From Chrysemys picta bellii (taxonomy: Eukaryota; Chordata; Testudines; Emydidae), in contig NC_088809.1 of NCBI RefSeq assembly GCF_011386835.1, forward strand, positions 17,762,637 through 17,826,636: a DNA stretch of 64,000 bases. The letters are read 5' to 3'. The position numbers and the translations under genes are program-made. The notes under the pieces are model-generated. The model did not search any database and was not told the origin of the DNA. It saw nothing but the letters and a program-made list of their open reading frames with translations. Shown piece after piece: positions 24,061 to 36,112 of the stretch; the first letter of the stretch is position 1; each line of letters starts with the position of its first letter.

Positions 24061-25711
24061 TTAAGACACCCAAACCAGCTGGTCATTGTCAAATTGAAGC
24101 ATCCTGTCCCCTGTAGCCCACAGAGATAGCTTTAGCATTGATTTTAGTGAGCAGTAACACAAGGAACCCACCCGCCCATATCCTGTAAGACATTGGCTTC
24201 AGCAGTTAGCATAAAGGCTTGAGACCTATAGCTTGGCCCAAAAATGGCCTAACAGTCACCCCTAAGTTTTGGGGAATTGGGACTAGAGCGTTTAAGGGAG
24301 AAGTTTGTCCATAACAACACCCGCCAAGCCCAGGAACTTGAGCTAACACCAGCTTTTGGATATTTTAAGATAGAACATCTGCAGATGTTTGACCACAAGA
24401 GTGCCATGACAACAAACTGATGTATATGATAATAAATTGAGATTATTCCTATACTAACCTATAGGAGAAGGGCATCCCAGCATTAGTAGGGGGAGGAAAT
24501 ACAAATAAGGAAGAGGGAGAAACCCTTACTGAATGTGGCATCAGCCTAACATATTAGAAAAGTTGTATCCCAGTCTGAGTGTGGGAGGAGAGAGAGAGGT
24601 AGTCCCTGGGAAGTGCCAGGATGATGGCCACTGGTGATGAGGAAGACAATGGCTAACATTTCAGGTTGTTCTGCAAGGGATGGTGTGTGTATATGGATGT
24701 TCAGAGGTATATTCTGTATTCTCTCTATCTACCTTGCTGGATTAGTGTGTTTGTGACTGTGCTGAATATATAAATAAACTATTGTAAATACAGAAGGGTT
24801 CCTAAAGTGTGAGTATTGCAACTGAACAGTAATTTCAGTAATATTGGGCCTGATCGTGGGACAAGAACCTGTCACCCCTCAGAGTGATAACTGGGAATTC
24901 TTAAGTAATCCAATATAATTAATACACAATCCATAGATTGGGATACATCCCCTAGCATTTTTCAAGGCTTTGTGAAATAAGCATTTTATAAACTTAAAGA
25001 CTATGGCCAGCAACTGATCTGCCTGTGTACATTCTCGATAAGCTGGACAAAAGAAAGGATTGTTGACACAGCTTTCTCAGAGGTTTTGCTTTGACTGGTT
25101 TCAGGTATTCCTGGTTGAGATTTTAGAGCCAGGAAAGCTTGAAGGCAAATAGTTAGACTTCTAGACCAGCAGCTGGGCAATAGGTCTCATGGTAATTTTA
25201 GCAATATGATCAGTATTGAAAATTTCAAAATAAGTGTGAAAATGCACCCTCTGGCAATGATTGCAGATGGGTACACCCAAGTCTCTAGATTGATCTATGA
25301 CAGTGGGACACTTACTGTAAGGGTCACAAAAGTAAGAGCTCAAAAAGGGAGTGTGAACATAATACCAACAGCCTACTACTGCATCAGTGAGAAACATCAG
25401 AGCCCTCATCCCAGTTACCTTATGCTGAACTTACTGATATTGCAGGACGTTCCTGTTCATTAGTATTCTCCCTCTCAGGAGTAAGGGATATTAAAGAGGC
25501 TTTCTGTTAAAAGTTGAAGGGCTGTTGTATTTTTAATGTGCCTAGAGTTCAGACAACTGGGGAAAAAAAACAACACCAGCATAATAGCATGAAGCAGACC
25601 AAATTTCTTGTAGAAATAGTGATGTATGCAGGATAAGATACAGCTCTCATAAGCAATGGATTTTAAAAAGCAGAAGTGGCAAAAGAAGTTAGAGCTGCAA
25701 CCATGGGACAC
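24061..25711. other. Intergenic DNA, no gene recognised
   Basis: Unique-looking AT-rich DNA between the membrane-protein gene and a CR1 element. Short open frames on both strands show no recognisable domain. Confidence 0.45.
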
Positions 25712-26645
25712 ACTAATTAATGATCTGGAGGATGGCGTGGACTGCACTCTCAGCAAGTTTGCAGATGACACTAAACTGGGAGGAGTGGTAGATACGCTGG
25801 AGGGTAGGGATAGAATACAGAGGGACCTAGACAAATTAGAGGATTGAGCCAAAAGAAACCTGATCAGGTTCAACAAGGACAAGTGCAGAATCCTGCACTT
25901 AGGACGGAAGAATCCCATTCACTGTTACAGACTAGGGACCGAATGGCTAGGAAGCAGTTCTGCAGAAAAGGACCTAGTGGTTACAGTGGACGAGAAGATG
26001 GATATGAGTCAACAGTGTGCCCTTGTTGCCAAGGCTAACAGCATTTTGGGCTGTATAAGTAGGGGCATTGCCAGCAGATCGAGGGACATGATCATTCCCC
26101 TCTATTCAACATTGGTGAGACCTCACCTGGAGTACTGTGTCCAGTTTTGGGCCCCACACTACAAGAAGGATGTGGAAAAATTGGAAAGAGTCCAGCGGAG
26201 GGCAACAAAAATGATTAGGGGGCTGGAGCACATGAGTTATGAGGAGAGGCTAAGGGAACTGGGATTGTTTATTCTGCAGAAGAGAAGAATGAGGGGGGAT
26301 TTGATAAGCTGCTTTCAACTACCTGAAAGGGGGTTCCAAAGAGGATGGATCTAGACTGTTCTCAGTGGTACCAGATGACAGAACAAGGTGTAATGGTCTC
26401 AAGTTGCAATGGGGGAGGTTTAGGTTAGATATTAGGAAAAACTTTTTCACTAGGAGGGTGGTGAAGCACTGGAATGGGTTACCTAGGGAGGTGGTGGAAT
26501 CTCCTTCCTTAGAGGTTTTTAAGGTCAGGCTTGATGAAGCCCTGGCTGGGATGATTTAGTTGGGATTAAGTCCTGCTTTGAGCAGGGGGCTGGACTCGAT
26601 GACCTCCTGAGGTCCCTTCCAACCCTGATATTCTATGATTCTAAA
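25712..26645 (+). mobile_element. CR1 LINE, 5'-truncated
   Basis: About 0.93 kb of CR1 reverse-transcriptase 3' coding sequence, in several frames because of indels. Readable blocks include [20 protein letters not shown] (FADD catalytic motif), [40 protein letters not shown] and [20 protein letters not shown]. It ends with 'gacctcctgaggtcccttcc' and 'atattctatgattct', the typical CR1 3' terminus. It is the best-preserved CR1 in the window and a useful reference for the others. Confidence 0.95.
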
Positions 26646-27844
26646 GACAATGTAGATAAAGCCTCTGTTTTCTGGAGTTCCTGTTCCATGCTATGACACT
26701 AACTCTTCTTTTTAAAAGTCTCTTCTAAAAAGTTATTGCCTATGTTCATTTGTCTTTCTTTTCTCTCTTCCTTTGCTATGTATCTCTGTGGTAATATCAC
26801 TTAATTAAGCAGAGCATTCTGTTTTTGGACGGTTCGTATGAAATACGTTATAACTTGCCAATTCATTTGACTATGAGTAAAGCAATTCAAATGGTGGAGT
26901 TCAATGAGGGTGACAATCCGTTCTTAGCTTTCCCTTTCAAAACAATATATGCACTTTAAAAAAAAAAAAAGAAAAAAAACGTTTTCAGTCTGCAGCATGC
27001 CAGCATCTATAAGTTGCTGAGAAATAGAGGGCTGTTTATCACAACAAATGCACTGAATGGAAAGAGGACAATGAAAGCAAAACAAATCAAACAGTAAATT
27101 CTCTAAGGGAAAATAATATACATTTGATAAATATCTTTCCCTTGGCAAGACAATGCAACAATCTTTGCCTTTCATTGGGCTTGTTTTACGCTAAGTTGGC
27201 TTGTGCATTGCGTATTAGCCAGTTTTTCGGGCTTGTTAGGGTTTTTAAAGTAGCTTGTAGTTTCTTTCTTTTTTTTTTTTAAATTGGCTCCTGGGCCCAG
27301 CCAATCAGAAAGCTCAAATGGTGGTGCTTGGCATTTGGGTCCTCCAGCTGCTGCCCTTGCCTGTAACGCCCTCTCTGCACACCCCCTTCCCACTCCTACA
27401 ACCAGACTTAGCACTGTCACCAGCAATATCTTAGTTTTTTGGAACTGGACAGAAAGACTTGTCAGGATAAAGACTGCAATTTTTGTTATCTTACCAGAAC
27501 ACAAATCTATAAAATTATATTTGCTTCCCACGTTGGAGAAAAAAGGTAGGGGACACTAATACAGATTCCACAAGTGAACTACTTCACAGATCCCTGTTCC
27601 CACTATTTTCTAATGATTTCCAAAAGCATGTCTTATCCATGTAACAACACAGCTGACACGGACACATCATGCGAGTGCTTCAGAGATTCATAAACTTTAT
27701 GTGCAGGCTGGGACTCTTTTTAAAGCTCCTTATAGAAAAGGATAAGAATATTTTAAAATGAGTGAATTAAAAAAAAAGAAGTGAACACTCCCTTAATCTC
27801 TGCACCAAAAAATATGATTAAATACAGTTAGATCCAGATCAATG
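26646..27844. other. Intergenic DNA downstream of IFT22, no gene recognised
   Basis: Contains A- and T-rich runs (about 26958-26979 and 27267-27281) and a moderately GC-rich patch (27285-27410), but no supported gene. Confidence 0.45.
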
Positions 27845-27845
27845 T

Positions 27846-27851
27846 TTTATT
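27846..27851 (-). terminator. Candidate poly(A) signal of IFT22
   Basis: tttatt on the plus strand reads AATAAA on the minus strand, about 290 bp beyond the IFT22 stop codon. Plausible, but not the only A-rich candidate in the 3' region. Confidence 0.4.
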
Positions 27852-28140
27852 AGAAAATACGTTCTTGTTCTCTTCATCTAATGCCAGGAGGCAGCTAAAA
27901 TTACCCAAATTCCTAGACTTATAGGCAATTCTTTGGCATAGCAGTTCATCAGAAGTAAGTAGTGGGTTCTCATAAGGAGTCTTAAATTGTGCATCTACTT
28001 GCTTTTGGGAAAATAAACTCATTAAATGTTTGTGGACTGTCATTTGCCAGAGATGAAGATTAATTCCTGTTTCCTGGATTGGGCAGATTCTATAATGAAA
28101 GAAGTACTGTATCTCTCTTACTTCAGTATTTCTTCCAGCA

Positions 28141-28289
28141 TTAGGTAATAATTGACATCTCTTCCCTGTCTCTGCTCTCATTTAGCATGTTGATAATGCT
28201 TTTGAAGTATTTCACAAATTCCATGCGGACATCCTCAGGATCTTCTTCCAGGCTGGAATGTATTAGTTTCAGTTTGTTCAGTGGTGAAG
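28141..28289 (-). CDS. IFT22: IFT22 coding exon 5 and stop
   Basis: 149 nt after cttcaaag. It reads [40 protein letters not shown] and REEMSIIT, then TAA at 28143-28141. This is the C-terminal helix of the GTPase fold. Confidence 0.95.
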
Positions 28290-31200
28290 CTTTGAAGTTA
28301 GACACAAAAAATTAAAAATAAAGGTTACTATATTCATTTTAATACAAATACATTTACAGTTTTCTTGAGTTTACAGGACTGTTTATACTACATAAAGCAT
28401 TTGGAAATCCAGATGCATTAAGATACTGCTGTCCAGCATAACATGTAACCTTTAAAAAGTGATGCATCATCATCATCAGTAATACAATGAACTAAGTTCA
28501 TCGATGGATAAATCCTTTGGAAAACTGAAAGGATATATTTTGCAATCACATATTTAGACACAAAGTGAAATCCAGCTAATATGTAGGAACTGTAATCAAT
28601 TCATTTAAGATATTATTTAATCACTTTGAAATTTAAATGTAAAAATACTTTATAATCTTAAAAATGTTTGGGACAAGTAGATCTACCCATTGTGATTCAA
28701 CTATTCAAATTAGAAATTGCTTATGCACTATCAAATTCAGAAAAATCTTAGCTAAGCAGCAATGAGGGGAAAGTAAACACAAAGTGTATAGTACAGGTTA
28801 ATGGAGGTTTAATCTGCTGTAATGTGGGAATAGTTCTTGAAGCTTTAGCTTTCCAGTCTGATTATTCTACATGTTTTTTATTATGGACACACACAACACT
28901 TTCCAGAATTGCTTTTTAGTTTTTATTGTGCAGTACACACTTACAGCCTCTCCTTACAAGTTCTGATACTGTATAGTTCTATCATCTTTTATTTAGATGT
29001 CATTTTCTGAAATATGTTTTCCTCCATATTTCTTTACGTTAACCATTTCTAGATGGCTTCTTTGAAACTCCTGTTGAAAAGCCAAATTAAAACAGGACCT
29101 TTTGATAGAATATCTGTCTCACAGATGCAGTCAGCTTCTTCCATCAAAAGATCTGGGGACTGAGTTTCTTCTTACTTACACTGGTGTATGTCACAGCACT
29201 ACCACTGAAGTCAATTATACTGGTGTAATGCAATATAACTGAAAAGAGCATGAGGTCCCTAACTTTTCAAATCCATCTTTGTTTCCATCTTCACTAGTGA
29301 CATATCAGTTTACTCTCGTTTGGACTAGATGGCTTCAATTTAGATGCATGTAATATTGAGTTTTTAGACACCTTTGTATAAGGAACATAATCTCTTATTT
29401 CACTGAGCTACTCCTGGTGTGCTTATAAAATGGTGATTTAAAATGCCTCTACAAGTGGTTGCTAAATAGACAAAACTACAGAGGGACCATATTAAAGTAA
29501 GAAACCCTCATGCAAGTGATGAAGTGTTATTTAGGACTTGCTATCAGGAGATCTATTCCTGGCTCAGCCATAGACTCTCTGTATAACCTTGTTTTCCCAT
29601 CTGTGAAATGGGGATATATTTACCTATCTACCAGCTATGTTCTGAGATTTACGGTAATTCATTCATGGTTACACTTTGAGATCCTCAGATAGAAGAAATT
29701 ATAGAAACGCAAAAAGTCATAGAGTCACCAGCTTTGAAAGTTAAGCTGATCATTAAAAATCTGTTTCATCTTCTTACCCAAGGATAGGTTTTCTGTGTCC
29801 CCTGCACTGCCTGGCTTGTGGTGTGCAATTAGGAGACACTGGCTATCTAGTAACTGCTGTTGCTGCACAAAGCAGGAATACCACATTTCAATTTCCTTCA
29901 GGTGACTGGGCAGTTCTGGGTTGAAGACTATTACAACACCATGGGAGTCTTTCATCAGAGCTGGCCAGCAAGTTTCAAACCTTGAAAAGCAGGTAAATGG
30001 AAAATGGTAAGGTTGGTAGACCCAAAAATGGCAACTGTTTTTACTTAATATTTACTTAAAACTCCACATAGTTTATGTATTTTGTTTCTCCTCAAACACA
30101 GATGCTTCAGTGTTTTTCCTTATAAAAATTAGGAAGCTTGCAGTCAATATGGCAAACTTCAAACACATTTTTGTCCTAGACAAACACTAATAAGCCTCCT
30201 AATTTAGTGAGAGTCAGAGGCCAGAAGAGACCACTAAACCATCAAATCTGGCCACCTGTATATCACAGGCCATCCACCCCACCTAGCACCCACACACTAA
30301 ACCCATCACAAGCAACCCCATCATACAATTGCACTCATAAATTTGTCCAGCTCTTTTAAAACTAAATACGTTGTGTGTCCCCCACCCCCCAACTCCTACA
30401 GGAAGGCTGTTCCAGAATCTCACTGCTCAGATGGTTCAAACGTTCTAATTTCCAGCATGAATGTGTTGATGGCCAGTTTATATCCATTTGTTCTTGTGTC
30501 AACACTGTCCTTTAGTTTAAATTGCTAAATTTGTTCTACTGCACAATGTAACATTTGGTTAAAGATGTGTTTAAATCCTTCTCCTAAAGAGCTGACTTGT
30601 GGAGTGGTCCCAGTCCTACAAATTGATCAGCTTAAACATGACTCTTCCAGTCACACAGAGCCCCATTGACTTCAACAGGTATAGTATCTGGCCAGGTGGA
30701 TCAGTTTAAGGGATTGGGGTCCCCCCAATCATCTAGGTCCCAATCCCATATTCCTTGTGCACCTAGAACTCCTGCTGAGCTCTTACAAGTAGTGCCTGCT
30801 AAGCTCTCAAAGATCACCACCAACTTGATCTGGTAACAGTTCAAAAAGTGAGTTAGAAATAGTTTCAGATTCTACACCTGCCCTTGAATCCCCCTGACAA
30901 TTTGTGGTTTTACAACCAAGTTTTCCTTTTTTTTTTTTTTTTTTCTATTCACAGCTGTTGTGAACCTACTCCCTCACATTTCCTCCACCACAATAGGGCA
31001 AAAAGACTGACTTCAAACAATTTTATTAGCACACATGAGTCCCAATCAAGACTGGGCCCCAACTGTACTTAGCTCTGCAGAAATATGTACAAAGCTACTC
31101 CCACAAAGGACTTAATCTAAGAGTTGTCAAATACAGAAAGCAAGTAAACTGAAAAATAGCAAAACATTTTTCCTCTAACCTCAGTGGTGAGTAAGAGAGA

Positions 31201-32861
31201 CTTCAGAGAAAAGTGTGATTTTTTTTTTAAGTTGATGCTGTCCAAATATTTGAGTACTTTAAGAGACAGGGAGTGACCTTGTCTCAAGGTTCATCTTCAC
31301 TACCGTGCTAAATTGGCACCGCTGCCATTATGTTGTCTGATTTAGACATATTACATTGACGGGTGAGCGCTCTCCCATCCACGTAATTACTCTACCTCAG
31401 TCAGAGGCGGAAGCTATATCGGTGGGAGAAAGTAGATAAGGAAGTGTTATTTACTCCTTCTCATAATACAAGAACTAGGGGTCACCAAATGAAATTAACA
31501 GGCAGCAGGTTTAAAACAAACAAAAGGAAGTATTTTTTCACACAACGCACAGTCAATTTGTGGAACTCTTTGCCAGAGGATGTTGTGAAGGCCAAGACTA
31601 AAACAGGGTTCAAAAAAGAACTAGTTACATTCATGGAGGATAGGTTCATCAATGGCTATTAGCCAGGTTAGGCAGGAATGCTGTCCCTAGCTTCTGTTTG
31701 CCAGAAGCTGGGAATGAGCAACAGGGAATGGATCACTTGATGATCACCTGTTCTGTTCATTCCCTCTGGGGCACCTGGCATTGGCCACTGTTGGAAGACA
31801 GGATACTGGGCTAGATGGACCTTTGGTCTGACCCAGTTTGGCTGTTCTTATGTTCTTACGATATTAGGGAGACAAGATGGGTGAAGAAGAGCTCTGTGTA
31901 AGCTCAAAAGCTTGTCTCTCTCAACCACCAGAAGTTAGTCCAATAAATTATATTACCTCACCCACCTTGTTAAAATAATGTGAAGTGTCAAGAACACTAA
32001 AACCCACTTACTTTTGATCACCGCCACAATCCCACAGCTCAAATCGACACCCCGCCCCTTTACTGTTGCCATTCATATTTGGTTTCTCATATTCCAGGAT
32101 CCTAAAAACAGAAGTGGATTTAGGGTATGATAAGATTCTACAACAAGGCCATCCTGGAAAGAGCATGACATCCCCTGGGAGACCCCTTCGTAAGGGTCTC
32201 CTTTCAGTAAGCATGGTGCGTGGCTTCACTCACCTCACTCCTTGAGTGGGGACGTAGCTGCTAATGCCTTCTGTGCTCTCTGACAGAAAGTTTGCCAAGA
32301 CGGATTTTCCAGACTGTCAGAAATGGGAGCAAAAGGCACTTGTGTTAATAAAACAACACCCGTACAGTTGGCAGCAGGGCTCAGGGGGAGGGCTGCATAT
32401 CCCAGTTTGGAGCGAGATTTGTGCTGTTTGGGGTGGAGGGCTACTTCCATGTCCACAGAGGTGGGGCCCATGGGATCTTTGTAGGCTTGGATCCAGCTCC
32501 CAGCTGGGCTGTTCATGTTGATGGGGGGGGGGGGGGGGGGGAGAGGGACACACCAGACCCTGGAGCCCCAGTTTGGCCACGCGGGTGAGACACATACAAG
32601 GCTCAGGAGTGGGGGCGGGGCTCGCTTGGCTCATCACACGGGGGGGCCTAGGAGGCTCTGGGATGGGGGCCCCGCTTGGGTGCGCCTGTGGGGCACGTCC
32701 GAGGCTCAGGGGTGCAGGGCCCGCCACACACACGGGGCCTGTTCGCGGGCGGAGGGGGGGACACACACGGGATCGAGGAGGCTCCCCGGGGGCTCTACTC
32801 AGCCGCCGGGCCGGGCACTCACCTCACTGGGGCCCACGAACAGGATCTTGGCCTTCAGCAT
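28141..32861 (-). CDS. IFT22: IFT22 (RABL5), intraflagellar transport Rab-like GTPase, complete five-exon coding region
   Basis: The coding region is join(32861-32823, 32313-32234, 32101-32012, 29980-29778, 28289-28141) on the minus strand: 561 nt, 186 codons plus stop, about the length of the human protein as I recall it. All junctions are GT-AG and keep phase. Residues 10-17 form a Walker A P-loop (G-P-S-E-S-G-K-S), and WDCGG at 63-67 is the switch-II/Walker B motif. The usual NKxD guanine-specificity motif is replaced by AHHKP, as in this atypical family. The C-terminus is [13 protein letters not shown], with no prenylation cysteine. IFT22 is a peripheral subunit of the IFT-B complex moving cargo in cilia, binding through the IFT74-IFT81 pair (family knowledge). 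Exon 1 opens from a GC-rich promoter, and introns hold CR1 fragments. Confidence 0.97.
29778..29980 (-). CDS. IFT22: IFT22 coding exon 4
   Basis: 203 nt after ttttcaag. It contains [20 protein letters not shown] and [12 protein letters not shown], then [10 protein letters not shown] at the G4 position, ending TTGG|gtaag. Confidence 0.95.
30200..30540 (-). mobile_element. Old CR1 LINE 3' fragment in IFT22 intron 3
   Basis: The plus-strand text ('aatttgtccagctctttt', 'gaaggctgttccagaatctc') is the complement of a CR1 3' end, with the terminal 'agaccactaaacc...' region at 30226. Heavily diverged. Confidence 0.65.
31444..31862 (+). mobile_element. CR1-like LINE 3' fragment in IFT22 intron 3
   Basis: Reads [20 protein letters not shown] then [20 protein letters not shown] and ends '...gacccagtttggctgttcttatgttctta'. 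Same subfamily as 3066-3490. It is antisense to IFT22. Confidence 0.85.
31862..31975 (+). repeat. High-copy repeat family 2, decayed copy
   Basis: 'gaagaagagctctgtgtaagctcaaaagcttgtctctctc' and 'ccaataaattatattacctc' match the family-2 copy at 42145-42381. The core is degraded (CTGAAGA to GTGAAGA, GAAA to AAAA), but the GAGC/GCTC helix is still present. Confidence 0.75.
32012..32101 (-). CDS. IFT22: IFT22 coding exon 3
   Basis: 90 nt after tgtttttag, ending CAAAA|gtaagt. It encodes [20 protein letters not shown] and then [10 protein letters not shown], including the WDCGG nucleotide-binding motif. Confidence 0.95.
32234..32313 (-). CDS. IFT22: IFT22 coding exon 2
   Basis: 80 nt after ctgacag, reading [20 protein letters not shown] and then VPTQGVR, with the arginine codon split AG|G. 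It completes the P-loop (GKS) and covers switch I. Confidence 0.95.
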
Positions 32862-33060
32862 CCCGCGCGCTCCCCCGACGGCCTGGGACGGGACGGGCCG
32901 CGCCGCCCCGGACTCTCCTGCCAGCCAGCCCCGAGCCAAACGGCGCGGCTGCCGCGCGGCGCCCTAGCAACGCGGCGTCGTTGTCAAGGGCGCAGGGACG
33001 CCGGCCAGCGATTGGAGCGGAGCATGGGTCACGTGGAGCAGGGAGCTCCCTGCAGCACGT
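32515..33060 (-). promoter_or_regulatory. IFT22: GC-rich promoter region of IFT22
   Basis: CpG-rich DNA (densest at 32780-33010) surrounds coding exon 1 and its upstream side, as expected for a housekeeping ciliary gene. A poly-G run lies at about 32522-32541, inside intron 1. No TATA box is evident at a suitable distance from the start codon. The long open frames on the opposite strand are compositional. Confidence 0.7.
32823..32861 (-). CDS. IFT22: IFT22 coding exon 1
   Basis: Thirteen codons, [13 protein letters not shown], starting at ATG 32861-32859 and ending at GAG|gtgagt. It supplies the first beta strand and the start of the P-loop. Confidence 0.95.
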
Positions 33061-33111
33061 GACCCCTCCCCCAGGTTCTCTCCCCCTCCCTTTCTCCAGC
33101 CCCCCTGGCAC

Positions 33112-33400
33112 TTATCTCACTCCAGCCCCTTTCTCTCCCCCTGACCCTCCTTTCCTGGTGTTCAGCTGCTCTCCCCCCTTATCTCACTCCAGCCCCTTTC
33201 TCGCCCCCTGACCCTCCTTTCCTGGTGTTCAGCTGCTCTCCCCCCTTATCTCACTCCAGCCCCTTTCTCGCCCCCTGACCCTCCTTTCCTGGTGTTCAGC
33301 TGCTCTCCCCCCTTATCTCACTCCAGCCCCTTTCTCGCCCCCTGACCCTCCTTTCCTGGTGTTCAGCTGCTCTCCCCCCTTATCTCACTCCAGCCCCTTA
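33112..33400. repeat. 67-bp minisatellite, about 4.3 copies
   Basis: The phrase 'ttatctcactccagcccct' starts at 33112, 33179, 33246, 33313 and 33380, exactly every 67 bp. Copies 2-4 are essentially identical ('ctcgccccc'), copy 1 differs at one base ('ctctccccc'), and the last is truncated. It lies about 250 bp upstream of the IFT22 start codon. Near-identity implies recent expansion. Confidence 0.97.
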
Positions 33401-33802
33401 GTTCCTGCTCTAGTTTATTACTGTCCCAGGGTAGCTTTGCCCAGCAACTTGCACTGCAACAAGGCCCGGGGGTGCAGTTTACCCGTTTTGTTAGTTCTGC
33501 ACTCCTCTGTGTTGGGCATGCTTCGCTGGGAATAAAACATACCCCATTTTGATTTAGCTTCAGGTTTGGCTTTGTTGTTTAAAAAAACAACAAAAGCAAA
33601 AATGGAAACGTTTTTATCCGGAAGTGTCCCCACAGGTCTGCACCAGAACAATAAAAGGTTGTGAATTAAAATCTGTACTCTTTTTGGTGCACATTTGTGT
33701 CTGGAGCAGGCCTTATGATGAGGTCAGGAAACTGGCTATCTTTTTTCACAAGGTTATTCAATGTTTTCCTGGCTTTATAGAGGTAGACTCCTATCACAGA
33801 GT

Positions 33803-33925
33803 CTGAAAAGATGGCTCAGTGGTAAGGGCACTAGCCAGGGACTCAAGAACCCAGGTTTCAGTTTCCTGCTCTGCCACAGACTTCCTGTGTTACCTTGCAC
33901 AAGTCAATTAGGACCAAATCCACAA
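33803..33925 (+). repeat. MIR-like SINE fragment
   Basis: A tRNA-like head 'gatggctcagtggtaaggg' is followed by 'ctctgccacagacttcctgt' and 'gttaccttgcacaagtcaat', the MIR core order. Diverged. Confidence 0.6.
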
Positions 33926-34689
33926 TGGCTCCTAACTTCCATAGAAATCAAAGGAAATTAGGAGCCTAAACCTAAGCACCTTTGTGGATCTGAGCCTAGT
34001 CCACTGTAGAAGTGAGGCTAGCAGTACTTCCCTGAGGATAAATATATTAGAAGATTATGAATCACTCAGTGACTACTTCTCTGAGCCATACGTGTACCTA
34101 AAACATATAGATGGACTGTGGGAAATGTCGTTTTCTGGTGTAGTTTTCAGAACACATGGATCTTGTGATACTAATTTCCTCAAGCCACCAGCATGAGCAC
34201 TGAAGAGGCAAAGTTTCTTATTAAGGCTTTTCTGAGGAACCAGGAAGCATTTTAAAGGCCCAGCATATAGGTAAAAACATCTGGCAACCAGATGGGTTGC
34301 TTCAGAGCTGTTTAGAGCCCAGGTACAGTAACAGTTTAAGACAAGCTTTCAAATGGGGCCTTTATTTAGTAAACCTAAATGTTTACTAGTGCTACTAATA
34401 AATGTGAAACAGGATTGTTTTGTTCCCAGTGAGAGGATTACAGTGTTTCCAACAGCCTGCAGACCTATTTGCTGTCTAACTCACTACATAAAGTGGTTTA
34501 GGATGGTTTAGTGTCCCAGGAACATGGGTGTCATTTATGCCATGTTTAAAGGATCAGAAATAATCCATTGTTTCCAGGGCAAGTTATGAGAGAGAAAGGT
34601 AATGCAAGAAAGCCAGCTGCACTTAGCCTCAACCAGATATTGGATTCTATTGGATTCAGTTTTAGCCGATTGGGATGCAGACCTGGTGC

Positions 34690-35165
34690 ACCACATCTAC
34701 CAGGAGATCTCCGAGGAGGCGGCCGGGGCAAAGGCAGGGGAAAACCCGCGTCTCGTTCCCTGACTGAGCAGTGGAGGTGGCCCCTCATCCTGCGCTCGTG
34801 ATAGCGGCTCGTCAGCCAGTGCTAGCGGCAGCAAAGCGGGGGCTAGTCCCGGCTGCCTCTCGGCAAACTTAGGGCGGTTCGATTGGGTGGCTGAAATTGC
34901 TGGCTTGGGTTTGGCGATGAGCTGCAGCCCTGGGGGAGGAAATCGGGTAGCGCAGAGGGAGCTTGTTCCTCTTTCAAGTCTCCCTGTCCTCAGCCCCACA
35001 GCCGGAGAGCCAGCACGGCAGGCACCGCGGCTCCCGAGCAGCCAGAGGAGGCAGCAAGCTCCGCGGTTCCCAGGCTGCTGTTGCTGACGCTTTGCCAGAC
35101 TGCCAGACCAGCAGGGTGCAGCAGCGCGCTGGCAAACTGCCACTGTCACAGTGAGGGGCGGCGCT
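34690..35165. promoter_or_regulatory. Orphan GC-rich island between IFT22 and COL26A1
   Basis: About 475 bp of CpG-containing DNA ('gaggaggcggccggggc', 'aggcaccgcggctcccgag') in AT-rich surroundings. No recognisable coding exon on either strand; frames of up to 150 codons are not supported by any motif. It may be a promoter of a non-coding RNA or a distal regulatory element. Confidence 0.45.
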
Positions 35166-35934
35166 CTGTACAGAGTAGCAGGAAACCAGATTTCTTTTTT
35201 TTTTTAAATCTTAATTTTTATTTTAAAAATACATATCTATCCCATCCACCCAGGCCCTTTTAAATTGCTGGGCCCCTGGACAATTGACCCCTTTGCTGCC
35301 CCCCAACCCCGACACTGTCGGTGGTCCTGAATGTGGACAACAGTGCAGAAGAGCCAAAAATCTGAGCAAGAGGTAACAATAAAACCTAAACACTGGTTAA
35401 AGGAAAGAGGGCTGTTTTCACATCTACCCAAAAAGCAATTGTGAACTTTATAATCAAATGAGTTGTCGGATAATATAAAGTCCGTGTGGTTTTTTTAATC
35501 AATCACAAGGGAGTAAGAGGATCATATCTTATAAGTTTTCAGAAGTACCTATGTGATTTAAACTCTTACCTACCTAAATCACTTTTGAAAATAGAAGGTA
35601 GGCTCCCAACTCACATAGGTGCTTTTGAAAATTGTATCCTAAATCAATCTAATGATTTTTAACAATTTAAGCCATTCAAGTATTTCATTTTTCAGATTAA
35701 TTACTGATATATTTTCCCCTGTAATCCATATTCTCTTAAATTGCCGGTTCAAAAACATTATACTTGGCTCTGGCCTTTATCCTGAGCCTCACTCTTTCAT
35801 GTAAAGGGGGACAAAGAAGAGACTAGCAGATGTCAGTTAATGGTTTGTTTTCAGAAAACATTTGTAAAGCAGCAGTGTTTAAAATCTGAACAGACTTACC
35901 TTAAAAAACAACAAAACACCTATTACTTTGTTAT

Positions 35935-36112
35935 ATGCCTATCTCCTAGAACTGGAAGGGACCATTGAGTCCACCCCCTGCCTTCACTAGCAATACCAAG
36001 TACTGATTTTGTGCCAGATCCCTAAGTGGCCCCCTCAAGGATTAAACTCTCAACGCTGGGTTTAGCAGACCAATGCTCAAACCACTGAGCTATCCCTCCC
36101 TGTTTCATTCCT
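35935..36112 (-). repeat. tRNA-derived SINE with CR1-like tail
   Basis: Read on the minus strand it begins 'gggatagctcagtggtttga', a tRNA-like A-box region, followed by a degenerate B box ('gagagtttaatccttgagg'). It ends in a LINE-like tail ('actcaatggtcccttccag', 'ttctaggag'). This layout matches the tRNA-headed SINEs with CR1-shared 3' ends known from turtles. It is a retroposon, not a tRNA gene. Confidence 0.85.

Noticed and set aside
27828..28181. 117-codon minus-strand frame near IFT22 exon 5
   Set aside because: It is in a different frame from the IFT22 last exon, overlapping only its end; the spliced IFT22 frame explains the conserved residues.
32515..33211. 150- and 212-codon plus-strand frames over the IFT22 promoter
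   Set aside because: Antisense to real IFT22 exon 1 and located in GC-rich and minisatellite DNA.
36040..36112. tRNA gene-like sequence
   Set aside because: A and B boxes are present but it lacks a cloverleaf and continues into a CR1-like tail; it is the head of a SINE.
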